From NCBI GenBank assembly GCA_963713505.1, contig CAVQMC010000021.1:186001-250000 (forward strand): 64,000 bases of DNA. The letters run 5' to 3'. Origin of the DNA: CAVQMC01 sp963713505 (GTDB lineage Bacteria; Bacteroidota; Ignavibacteria; Ignavibacteriales; Ignavibacteriaceae). Positions 27,291 to 34,675 of the stretch are shown one piece after another. The translations under genes were made by a program, and so were the position numbers. The notes below the pieces were generated by a model that did no database searches, was not told the DNA's origin, and saw only the letters and a program-made list of their open reading frames with translations. The number at the start of each line of letters is the position of its first letter. Positions within the stretch are counted from its first letter, which is position 1.

Positions 27291-27991
27291 TTAATTAAAT
27301 ATATTGTTAATTAACGAATTAAAAATTAATGCACCATCAGTTTTTCCAAGAACAGGATCGCAGCTTCTTTCCGGATGGGGCATCATTCCTAAAACATTTC
27401 CTTTTTTGTTTATTATTCCTGCAATATTATTCAAAGAACCATTAGGATTAAAATTATCTTTTATTTCTCCGTCTTTGGAAGAATATCTGAAAACTATTTG
27501 ATTATTTTCTTCCAGAGAATTCAATGTTTTATCATCCGCAAAATAGTTGCCTTCTCCGTGAGCAATCGGAACTTTTAATACTTTATTGTTCTTTAATATC
27601 CTTTGTAAAAAAAGTATTAAAATTATCTACCGAAAGATACACATCTTTACACACAAATTGCAGTGATTTATTTTTCAACATAACTCCGGGAAGTAATCCG
27701 GCTTCCAGCAGAATTTGGAAACCGTTGCAGATCCCAAGCACAATTCCGCCTTTTTCGGCAAAATCGATTACTTGATTCATTATTGGTGAAAATCTTCCGA
27801 TTGCGCCGGTTCTTAGATAATCACCATAAGAAAATCCGCCGGGCAAGAATTATTACATCACTTTCTTTCAAATCAGTATCTTTATGCCAAAGAAATTTTA
27901 CTTCTTTATTTAATACTTTTTTTAAAGCATAATAAGCATCGTAATCGCAATTTGAACCCGGAAATACAACTACTCCGAATTTTGGTTTCAT
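27291..27991 (-). CDS. purQ: FGAM synthase glutaminase subunit (frame interrupted)
   Basis: PurQ supplies ammonia to PurL in the fourth step of purine synthesis. The rebuilt product begins MKPKFGVVVFPGSNCDYDAYY, continues through PGGFSYGDYLRTGA and the nucleophile Cys in GICNGFQILLEAGLLPG, and ends with the catalytic His/Glu pair of GMMPHPERSCDP. Two single-base breaks occur, near 27846 (VIIL/PGGFSYGD) and near 27590 (KNNKVLKVPIAHGEGNYF). The ATG overlaps the purS stop by 4 bp. Homology is intact over the full length of about 233 residues, so the breaks look like sequence errors. Confidence 0.9.
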
Positions 27992-28239
27992 TTAACTTCT
28001 TCCAGAGAAAATTCAAAATCTTCCATTATAGGATTTGCCAGAAGTTTTTTACAATATTCATTTACTTCATCTTCAGCAGCTTTTTTATTAACCGAGTCAA
28101 CTTGGAATTCAATGTACTTATCAATTCTTGTATTTTTAATATTATTTAATCCTAATAATTTTGCTCCTTTTTCAACTGCTTTTCCTTGAGGATCTAAAAT
28201 GGAAGGTCTTCTTTTTATTAACACTTTTACTTTAAACAA
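27988..28239 (-). CDS. purS: FGAM synthase small subunit
   Basis: An 83-residue protein with the PurS features KVKVLIKRRPSILDPQGKAV and a central IDKYIEFQVD strand. PurS bridges PurQ and the small-type PurL. It overlaps purQ (ATGA), as in most purS-purQ pairs. The purL gene is not in this window, so the complex is completed elsewhere. It lies 17 bp after pssA. Confidence 0.93.
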   Translation of the reverse strand: MFKVKVLIKRRPSILDPQGKAVEKGAKLLGLNNIKNTRIDKYIEFQVDSVNKKAAEDEVNEYCKKLLANPIMEDFEFSLEEVK

Positions 28240-28256
28240 ATTATTAACCTATTTAG

Positions 28257-28981
28257 TTAGATTGTTTCTTTGCAAATGAAATAATATATATGACGAAAAA
28301 TACCAAATAGAATAATGAAAACAAATATATAGAATAGAGCTTCACCTTTTGTGATAGCCAAAATCACAACTGCCGCAACAATGAAATATAAAGTGAAAGG
28401 GTTTTTCTTTAATTCCTTTAGGTGTGAATTTCGGGAAAGTATCATATTTAATTTTGCTTACCATTAAATATGAAAGAACTAATACAATCGGAATAATAAA
28501 ATTTTTGATAAGGAAGACTAAAACCCGAATCCATTTTATAATATGCAAGTACAAAGCCTGAAATTGTTATTGCAGAAATTGGAATTGGCAATCCTCTAAA
28601 AAAAGATTTTTCAAATCCAACAAGCTGAATATTAAATCTCGCCAATCTGAATCCGCCGGCAATCATTAATAAAGAACTAATTATAATTCCGGCTACTTCG
28701 AATTGATGAAGGTAGGTTGAATAAATTAGAAATGCAGGGGCTGCTCCAAAACTTACAACATCTGAAAGAGAATCTAACTCAACACCGAGTTCGCTGCTGG
28801 ATTTTGTTAATCTTGCCATAACACCGTCAAGAGCATCAAATATTCCGGCCACAATAATTAACCATGCTGCATAAATAAATTTTCCCTGGCTGGCATTGAT
28901 TATAGAGAGAAAGCCGGAAAACATATTCATTGCCGTAAAAAGATTCGGAATAACAGATCGTGTAATTCTTAAACGGTTCAT
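28257..28981 (-). CDS. pssA: CDP-diacylglycerol-serine O-phosphatidyltransferase (frame interrupted)
   Basis: This integral membrane enzyme makes phosphatidylserine. The CDP-alcohol phosphotransferase motif is intact in FDALDGVMARLTKSSSELGVELDSLSDVVSFG, containing D-G-x2-A-R-x8-G-x3-D-x3-D. The longest single ORF stops at 28448. Continuing through a shift near 28505-28510 gives FIIPIVLVLSYLMVSKIKYDTFPKF, and another near 28400 gives ELKKNPFTLYFIVAAVVIL to the stop at 28257. This makes about 240 residues, typical for the family. It overlaps psd by 4 bp, whose product decarboxylates phosphatidylserine to phosphatidylethanolamine. Confidence 0.9.
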
Positions 28982-29634
28982 TTTTCCCCGGAATATTCGA
29001 AAAGAATGGTTTCGCCTGCCGTCACTTTATCATCTTTTTTTACTTTTGGTTTCCAGTTTTTCGGAACAACAACATCAACACGGCTGCCGAATTTAATCAT
29101 ACCAAATCTTTTTCCTATTTCCACGCTGTCGCCTTCTTTAATCTCATAAACAATTCTTCTGGCAATAAAACCGGCAACTTGAGTAAAAAATACTTTCCCA
29201 AATTTACTTTGTATTCCAAATTCCGCTCTTTCATTTACCTCGCTTGCTTTATCTTCAAAAGCTGCAACATATTCACCTTTAAAATACTTTAAATATTCGA
29301 CTTTTCCAGATATTGGAATTCTATTTACATGAACATTTAAAGGCGACATAAAGATAGAAATTTGAATAGCATTATCATTTATATATTTATTATCCAGAAC
29401 ATCTTTAACAAATAAAACTTTTCCATCTGCAGGAGATACAACAACATCATCTCTGTTTGGAGGAGTTCTGTCAGGATCTCTAAAAAAACTTAAAGTGAAA
29501 ATTAAAAAAAGAAGTGGAATAACAATTAGAGGAATTTTAACATAATTATTGTGTATAAAAAAAGATATAATTATAAAGAGAAAAGTAAATCCGGCAACTA
29601 TGCCGATGGTTAGATATCCGTATTTTGTAAACAT
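28978..29634 (-). CDS. psd: phosphatidylserine decarboxylase (short, PSD-A type)
   Basis: A 218-residue proenzyme with two N-terminal TM helices (about residues 8-25 and 30-50), VVSPADGKVLFV, the MSPLNVHVNRIP motif and the self-cleavage site in MIKFGSRVDV, where the Gly-Ser bond yields the pyruvoyl group. It converts phosphatidylserine to phosphatidylethanolamine. It overlaps pssA by 4 bp and starts 2 bp after the PurC-like gene, so lipid and purine genes share a transcript. Confidence 0.93.
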   Translation of the reverse strand: MFTKYGYLTIGIVAGFTFLFIIISFFIHNNYVKIPLIVIPLLFLIFTLSFFRDPDRTPPNRDDVVVSPADGKVLFVKDVLDNKYINDNAIQISIFMSPLNVHVNRIPISGKVEYLKYFKGEYVAAFEDKASEVNERAEFGIQSKFGKVFFTQVAGFIARRIVYEIKEGDSVEIGKRFGMIKFGSRVDVVVPKNWKPKVKKDDKVTAGETILFEYSGEK

Positions 29635-29636
29635 TA

Positions 29637-30344
29637 CTAAGCGTTTGTTAAACTAAAAAGATAATCTGTGTATTTTCTTACTTCGGACGAACTAGACATT
29701 TTATACGGATCAACCCATTTATCGTCTTCAACAGCAGGAATGATTTTTAATCCTCGGGGAGTAAAATCATCAACTAAATAAATTTTATCTTCAACTTTAC
29801 CAAAGTTGCAATTTACTTCTGCCAATATTTCATTCCTTCTTTCAAAAAAAGATTTTAAAACTGCATTTACCTTAGAACAAATTCTGTTTATCAATTTTAA
29901 ATCTTCATTTGTACAAAGATCAAAAGAAATTAATGCACTTTCCGAAACAAGAGTATCTTTTTGATTTCCATAATGATATTCAAAAACCGGCAAGTTTAAT
30001 TGTTCGCCTTCTTTTTTACCAAAAATTTTAGCAGTTCTTTTATCTAAAATATTTAGAATTTTAATTGAGAATGATAATCTGTCGTTTTTCATAAAACGAA
30101 GGGAACTTGGTTCTTCATTTTTAATAAATGCTGTCGGAATGTGATATCCCTTAACATAATCCAGAAAAAAAGAGTTGATCGCAGCAAATTTGCTGCCTAA
30201 ATCTTTAACTTTTGTTTTATTTGAATTACCATTATAAAAATAATCTGAATATTCGATCAAAACATAATTTTGACCATCTAAAGGTAGATCTTTTACAGTT
30301 ATTTGTTCGTTGTAAATGCCGTTTGTATTTAATTTTTCTTCCAA
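29637..30344 (-). CDS. SAICAR-synthetase-like protein with altered active site
   Basis: The 235-residue length and order of segments follow PurC: an N-terminal ATP-grasp-like lobe (VLIEYSDYFYNG, FAAINSFFLDYVKGYHIPTAF) and a C-terminal lobe (GEQLNLPVFEYHYGNQKD). However, the family's RNRAAGS is ILDKRTAKIFG here, LVDFKLEFG is LAEVNCNFG, and GDEFSPDGSR is VDDFTPRGLKI. It is either a very divergent true PurC or a homologue with another role. The start is TTG with AAAGGGAAA upstream. It heads the minus-strand operon psd-pssA-purS-purQ-tatA, which favours a purine role. Confidence 0.6.
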   Translation of the reverse strand: MEEKLNTNGIYNEQITVKDLPLDGQNYVLIEYSDYFYNGNSNKTKVKDLGSKFAAINSFFLDYVKGYHIPTAFIKNEEPSSLRFMKNDRLSFSIKILNILDKRTAKIFGKKEGEQLNLPVFEYHYGNQKDTLVSESALISFDLCTNEDLKLINRICSKVNAVLKSFFERRNEILAEVNCNFGKVEDKIYLVDDFTPRGLKIIPAVEDDKWVDPYKMSSSSEVRKYTDYLFSLTNA

Positions 30345-30374
30345 AATTTCCCTTTAGTTTTTTTTAGGTTTGAA

Positions 30375-30402
30375 ATTATGAAAATTAAGTGTATAAAGTC
30401 AA
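30375..30402 (-). promoter_or_regulatory. sigma70-like promoter for the PurC-like operon
   Basis: On the minus strand TTGACT (30397-30402) and CATAAT (30375-30380) are 16 bp apart, and the TTG start is about 30 bp downstream. The sequence fits sigma70 spacing, but the organism's promoter consensus is not known from this window. Confidence 0.4.
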
Positions 30403-30412
30403 TCGAATATAT

Positions 30413-30420
30413 TATATTTG
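30413..30420 (+). promoter_or_regulatory. TAnnTTTG -7 box upstream of ebfC
   Basis: TATATTTG matches the Bacteroidota -7 consensus exactly, 57 bp before the ebfC ATG. No clear TTG at -33. It is divergent from the sigma70-like promoter of the minus-strand operon, in the same 133-bp gap. Confidence 0.38.
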
Positions 30421-30477
30421 CACGAAATCTAGACAAAAAAATAAAAAATTTTCAAAAATTAACAAAACAGGAGGATT

Positions 30478-30807
30478 TTGATGAAAGGCGGAATGCAGGG
30501 AATGTTGAAACAAGTGCAGAAAATGCAGGAAGAGATGCAAAAAGTACAAGGTGAACTTGCAAATAAAACAGTTACGGAAGAAGCCGGCGGCGGAATGATT
30601 AAAGCTTCTGCTAACGGAAATAAACAAATAATATCTGTGGAAATTGATCCGCAAGTGATAAAAGCTGAAGAAAAAGAAATTTTAGAGGATTTGGTTGTTG
30701 CCGCAGTAAACAAGGCTTTAGAATCTGCCGGCAAAATGGCTGAGGAAGAAATGGCAAAAGTAACTAAAGGTATGCTTCCTCCGGGACTAAATATTCCGGG
30801 AATGTAA
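30478..30807 (+). CDS. YbaB/EbfC nucleoid-associated protein
   Basis: A 109-residue DNA-binding protein with a Met/Gln/Lys-rich coiled N-terminus (MLKQVQKMQEEMQKVQGEL) and the core ISVEIDPQVIKAEEKEILEDLV. The C-terminus GMLPPGLNIPGM is a family hallmark. It starts after an AGGAGGA Shine-Dalgarno. It precedes recR by 2 bp, the conserved dnaX-ebfC-recR order, though dnaX is absent here. Confidence 0.94.
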   Translation: MMKGGMQGMLKQVQKMQEEMQKVQGELANKTVTEEAGGGMIKASANGNKQIISVEIDPQVIKAEEKEILEDLVVAAVNKALESAGKMAEEEMAKVTKGMLPPGLNIPGM

Positions 30808-30809
30808 AA

Positions 30810-31406
30810 TTGCAAATAGCAGAACCATTATTAGTTGCAATTGAAGAGTTAAGCAAACTTCCGAGTATCGGCAAAAAAACAGCTCAGAGACTGGCTCTTC
30901 ATTTATTAAAAAGCGATAAAGAAACAGTTGAAAATCTTATTAATTCAATTCAAGATTTAAAAACAAAATTAAAATTTTGCTCCAGGTGTTTCAATTTAGC
31001 TACCGAAGATTTATGCGATATCTGTAAGAGTGAAAAAAGAGATAAAACTCTAATTTGCATTGTTGAAGAAGCGAGTGATGTAATTGCAATTGAACGTACA
31101 CATGAGTTTAACGGGATTTATCATGTATTGGGAGGCGTGTTGTCTCCTCTTTCCGGTGTAAGTCCCGATGATTTAAAAATTAAGGAACTTTTAAAGAGAT
31201 TCGAAAGTGAAGATATTCAAGAGGTTATTTTGGCTTTGAATCCTGATACGGAAGGAGAAACAACAGCTTTATACCTTGCAAAATTAATTAAACCCCTAGG
31301 AGTAAAAGTATCCAGAATTGCCAGAGGATTACCTATTGGCGGAGATCTTGAATTTGCTGATGAAGCTACAATAGGAAGAGCTGTTTCAGGAAGAATTATT
31401 TTATAA
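30810..31406 (+). CDS. recR: recombination protein RecR
   Basis: A 198-residue protein with a TTG start. It has an N-terminal helix-hairpin-helix (LSKLPSIGKKTAQRLALHLL), a four-cysteine zinc finger (FCSRCFNLATEDLCDICKS) and a Toprim domain with CIVEEASDVIAIERT and LALNPDTEGETTALYLAKLI. RecR acts with RecO and RecF to load RecA at gaps. It is translationally coupled to ebfC and shares its last base with the next gene. Confidence 0.96.
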   Translation: MQIAEPLLVAIEELSKLPSIGKKTAQRLALHLLKSDKETVENLINSIQDLKTKLKFCSRCFNLATEDLCDICKSEKRDKTLICIVEEASDVIAIERTHEFNGIYHVLGGVLSPLSGVSPDDLKIKELLKRFESEDIQEVILALNPDTEGETTALYLAKLIKPLGVKVSRIARGLPIGGDLEFADEATIGRAVSGRIIL

Positions 31407-32140
31407 TGAACGAATGGTTTGAAGAGTGGTTTAATACTGCTGAATATTTGAATGTATATCAACACAGAAACGAAATTGATGCTAAAAAATTAGTCGATCT
31501 TATTCTGGCAAATGTAAACTTGCCTGAAAAAGCAAAAGTACTTGATATGGCATGCGGAGCGGGTAGGCATTCAATTTTATTTGCACAAAAAGGATATGAT
31601 GTTACTGCTGTTGACTTAAGCGAAAGTCTTCTCACGGTTGCACGATCTTCTGCAAAAGATTTCGGACTAAACATTAAATTTATAAAATCAGATCTCAGAG
31701 ATTTTAAATCGAAAGAAAATTTTAATTTAGCTGTAAACTTGTTTACAAGTTTTGGTTATTTTGAAAATGATGAAGAGAACTTTAAAGTCTTCAAAATTGC
31801 TTTTGATCATTTGTTTAAATCCGGTTACTTTGTTTTAGATTATTTTAATAAAACTTATGTTGAAAAAAATCTGGTAAGCAGATCAATTGAACAGATTGAA
31901 GGCGGAGAAATTATTCAATCTAGAAAAATTGAGAATAAAAGAGTAATTAAAAAAATAACAATTTCCCGGAACGGCGAACAGAAACACTTTATGGAATCCG
32001 TTAGAATGTATGAAAAAGAAGAACTTTTATCGGCACTCAAAAATTTAGGGTTTGATATTCTTAATATTTTCGGTGATTTTAAAGGAAACAATTTTAACCG
32101 TGATTCATCGCAGAGAATAATTATTATCTCTCAAAAATGA
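31406..32140 (+). CDS. class I SAM-dependent methyltransferase
   Basis: A 244-residue protein with motif I VLDMACGAGRHSILFAQKGY and motif II VTAVDLSES. A helical N-terminus (NEWFEEWFNTAEYLNVYQHR) comes before and a long beta insertion after (RKIENKRVIKKITISRNGEQK), a shape common in small-molecule methyltransferases. The substrate is unknown. It starts at the last base of recR and overlaps the next lipoprotein gene by 4 bp, so it belongs to the recR transcript. Confidence 0.8.
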   Translation: MNEWFEEWFNTAEYLNVYQHRNEIDAKKLVDLILANVNLPEKAKVLDMACGAGRHSILFAQKGYDVTAVDLSESLLTVARSSAKDFGLNIKFIKSDLRDFKSKENFNLAVNLFTSFGYFENDEENFKVFKIAFDHLFKSGYFVLDYFNKTYVEKNLVSRSIEQIEGGEIIQSRKIENKRVIKKITISRNGEQKHFMESVRMYEKEELLSALKNLGFDILNIFGDFKGNNFNRDSSQRIIIISQK

Positions 32141-32703
32141 AAAGTTTATTAAAAATATTTTTAACTGTTCTGTTATTATTTTACGGATGTGACTTATTTT
32201 CTACAAGAACTGCAGAGCCTCCCGATCAGGGCGGTACAAGTTATCAGCCGCCGCTGGATTATAAAGATTTGATTACTAATTTGAAAAATTCTATTAAAGA
32301 AAAAAATGTACAGAATTATCTTGCTACCTTTGCCGATTCATTATTCTCCGATAAAAAATTTGAATTTGTTCCATCCAGCGGAGCATCACTTCAATTTCCA
32401 TCTTTAGCAGACAATTGGAGTAAAAGCGATGAAGAACAATATTTCAATAATATTAAATCTAATAGTTTGAATTTAATTTTATCAAATGAGAATTACAGTC
32501 CCCAAGGCGATAGTGTTATTTATACAGCATCTTATATTTTAGATGTTTCATTTGATGATCCAAGTATTCCGAAAACTTATCAAGGCGATTTGCGATTTAA
32601 TATGGTAAGGGATTCAAGATCAATCTGGGTAATTTATTTATGGCAGGATATTAAAAGCGGTGAAAATCCAAGCTGGAGCGAATTGAAAGGGAGGTTTCAT
32701 TAA
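32137..32703 (+). CDS. lipoprotein with NTF2-like pattern, first of a pair
   Basis: A 188-residue lipoprotein with signal MKSLLKIFLTVLLLFYGC (Cys18). A Pro/Gly-rich linker is followed by LITNLKNSIKEKNVQNYLATFAD and a curved beta-sheet pattern ending DSRSIWVIYLWQDI, as in NTF2/SnoaL-like folds. Its function is not recognisable. Its start overlaps the methyltransferase gene by 4 bp, and its stop overlaps the start region of a second small lipoprotein with the same plan. Confidence 0.75.
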   Translation: MKSLLKIFLTVLLLFYGCDLFSTRTAEPPDQGGTSYQPPLDYKDLITNLKNSIKEKNVQNYLATFADSLFSDKKFEFVPSSGASLQFPSLADNWSKSDEEQYFNNIKSNSLNLILSNENYSPQGDSVIYTASYILDVSFDDPSIPKTYQGDLRFNMVRDSRSIWVIYLWQDIKSGENPSWSELKGRFH

Positions 32704-33208
32704 TAAGCATATTAAAATATTTTTATTCCTGATAATATTAATTACAGGTTGTAAAAATCCTTTTTCACCGGCTTTTGATAACAGCACTAATAATTCAAGT
32801 TCAACTATTTCAGATCAAAAAACTGTTGACGGAGTTTTTCAGAATTTTCAATATGCTTATACTTTTAAAGATACAATTATTTACGGCGGATTAATAAGTC
32901 AGGATTTTGTATTTACTTATAGAGATTATGACCAGGGCTTTGATGTTTCTTGGGGAAGAGATGAAGAAATGAAAACAACATACGGACTTTTTCAAAATGC
33001 ACAACGGCTGGATTTAATTTGGAATAATATTGTTTTATCTTCACAAGATTCCGTTAATGCAAATGTTGTACGCAGTTTTAATCTAACTATAACTTTTAAT
33101 TCAACGGATGTTATAAGAATTGACGGCAGAGTTAATTTAACTTTAAGAAAAAATCCCGATTCGAAAAAATGGCTGATAACAAAATGGAATGACGAATCAA
33201 ATTTTTAG
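32699..33208 (+). CDS. lipoprotein with NTF2-like pattern, second of a pair (ATT start)
   Basis: The frame is open from 32687 to 33208 but has no ATG, GTG or TTG at the proper place. Reading from ATT 32699 gives NKHIKIFLFLIILITGC, a complete lipoprotein signal, preceded by AAGGGAGG. ATG 32969, the first usable standard start, would remove the signal and half the domain. The mature part (VDGVFQNFQYAYTFKD, then a C-terminal WLITKWNDESNF) matches its neighbour in plan, so the two look like diverged paralogues. The start is either a true AUU or a miscalled ATG. Confidence 0.72.
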   Translation: MNKHIKIFLFLIILITGCKNPFSPAFDNSTNNSSSTISDQKTVDGVFQNFQYAYTFKDTIIYGGLISQDFVFTYRDYDQGFDVSWGRDEEMKTTYGLFQNAQRLDLIWNNIVLSSQDSVNANVVRSFNLTITFNSTDVIRIDGRVNLTLRKNPDSKKWLITKWNDESNF

Positions 33209-33233
33209 TAATTCAAAATAAATTCGAAAATTT

Positions 33234-34097
33234 ATGTTCATATTCTGGATAAAGGAAGCATTTAAATTAATTGGAAGAGCAAAATCTTCCTTCTTTTTAG
33301 CGTTAATATCGATGAGTATTTCTGTAATCCTAATAGTTATTTCTTTAATGCTAATTGATGTTTCCAACGAAATTCAGAAAAAAATTAAAAGCGATATAAA
33401 AATTAATATCTTTCTGAATGACGGAATAAATAACGAATCAATTAAGTCCGTAAAAGAAGATCTGGAAAAAAGCGGATACACTGAAAATATAAATTATATA
33501 GATAAAAAAACTGCTGCCGACAATTTTATTAAAGAAACAGGAGAAGATTTTAGAAAACTTTTAGATTACAATCCGCTGCCTGCCTCATATACTGTGTCGC
33601 TAAAAGAACAATATGTAAATAAAGATTCATTGAAGAAAATTGTAAAAGCTTTTTCAAATATTAATGGTGTTGATGAAGTAGTTTATAAAAATGACACAAT
33701 TGAAAAAATTATTTCATCGTTAGATTATTCCAAAAAATATATATTTATAATTACAGCGGTTCTATTTTTTATTTCGATATACATTGTTTTCAGTACTGTA
33801 AAGTTAATTACCAATTCCAAGTATGAAGAAATGGAAACAATGAAATTGGTCGGCTCAAAACTTTCTACGATAAAAATGCCGATTATTTTGAATAGTATGC
33901 TTACCGGATTTTTTGCGGGATTAATTGCCTTCTTGTTTTTTAGCTTGTTTATATATTATTTTGATAATTATATTCGCATATTTAATATACTCAGAATTCA
34001 CATTATTTTTTACGCTGCAATTATAGTCGGAATCGGACCGGTTGTTGGACTTTTAGTAAGCATAATTTCACTTAGAAAGATATCTCTTAAGATTTGA
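33234..34097 (+). CDS. ftsX: cell division protein FtsX
   Basis: A 287-residue membrane protein with the FtsX plan: TM1 (about residues 20-43, SSFFLALISMSISVILIVIS), a periplasmic domain (IKINIFLNDGINNESIKSV), then three TM helices and a conserved TNSKYEEMETMKLVGSK loop before TM3. FtsX with the ATPase FtsE controls septal murein hydrolases. No ftsE is found here, so it is encoded elsewhere. It is the last gene before the polysaccharide locus. Confidence 0.9.
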   Translation: MFIFWIKEAFKLIGRAKSSFFLALISMSISVILIVISLMLIDVSNEIQKKIKSDIKINIFLNDGINNESIKSVKEDLEKSGYTENINYIDKKTAADNFIKETGEDFRKLLDYNPLPASYTVSLKEQYVNKDSLKKIVKAFSNINGVDEVVYKNDTIEKIISSLDYSKKYIFIITAVLFFISIYIVFSTVKLITNSKYEEMETMKLVGSKLSTIKMPIILNSMLTGFFAGLIAFLFFSLFIYYFDNYIRIFNILRIHIIFYAAIIVGIGPVVGLLVSIISLRKISLKI

Positions 34098-34154
34098 TGT
34101 AAGTTCAATATTTAGTAATTTTTCAAAATGAATAAAGGAATTTTTATCTAATTT

Positions 34155-34670
34155 ATGAAAATCTTTTTGGGAGCAATTCTCGTAGTTTTATTCACCTCTA
34201 ATTATATGTTTTGTCAAAATCAAGATCTTCAAATTGGCGGAGATGCCAATAGTCTTAGACAAAACCAGGGTGCATTATATGATTATTCTGATCCGGAAGC
34301 AGTTAACATTAAAGTTTCTGTTTGGGGATTTGTTAAATATCCAGGAAGATATATAATTCCTAATTACAGTACGGTTATGGATTTGTTTTCGTTAGCAGGC
34401 GGTCCCATACCGGATGCTAATTTAGATGATTTAAGAATTTTTAGAACAAATGCTGATTCTACAAATACTTTTATAAAATTTAATTATAAAGATTTTTTGT
34501 GGGAAGATACTTTAATAACATACTCAAAAGCACCGGCTCTGCAGGCAGGAGATGTATTTTTAGTTCCCGGTAGTCAAAGGCTTTACTTTAAAGATTATAT
34601 GACGTTATCTCTTTCTATCTTTTCTGCTTTAGTCTCATTAGCTATATTAATTATCAATATTTCCAAATAG
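34155..34670 (+). CDS. small SLBB-domain exopolysaccharide protein
   Basis: A 171-residue protein with an N-terminal signal (to about residue 20), a single SLBB-like domain (IKVSVWGFVKYPGRYIIPNY, TVMDLFSLAGGP) and a C-terminal TM helix (about residues 150-168). The SLBB fold binds polysaccharide and is normally part of Wza-type export proteins; here it stands alone with a membrane anchor. It precedes the tyrosine kinase by 5 bp and is probably part of the export machine or its assembly. Confidence 0.75.
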   Translation: MKIFLGAILVVLFTSNYMFCQNQDLQIGGDANSLRQNQGALYDYSDPEAVNIKVSVWGFVKYPGRYIIPNYSTVMDLFSLAGGPIPDANLDDLRIFRTNADSTNTFIKFNYKDFLWEDTLITYSKAPALQAGDVFLVPGSQRLYFKDYMTLSLSIFSALVSLAILIINISK

Positions 34671-34675
34671 AAGAA

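Noticed and set aside
30412..30815. Two minus-strand frames opposite ebfC
   Set aside because: They mirror the ebfC coding strand, with no Shine-Dalgarno or conserved motif.
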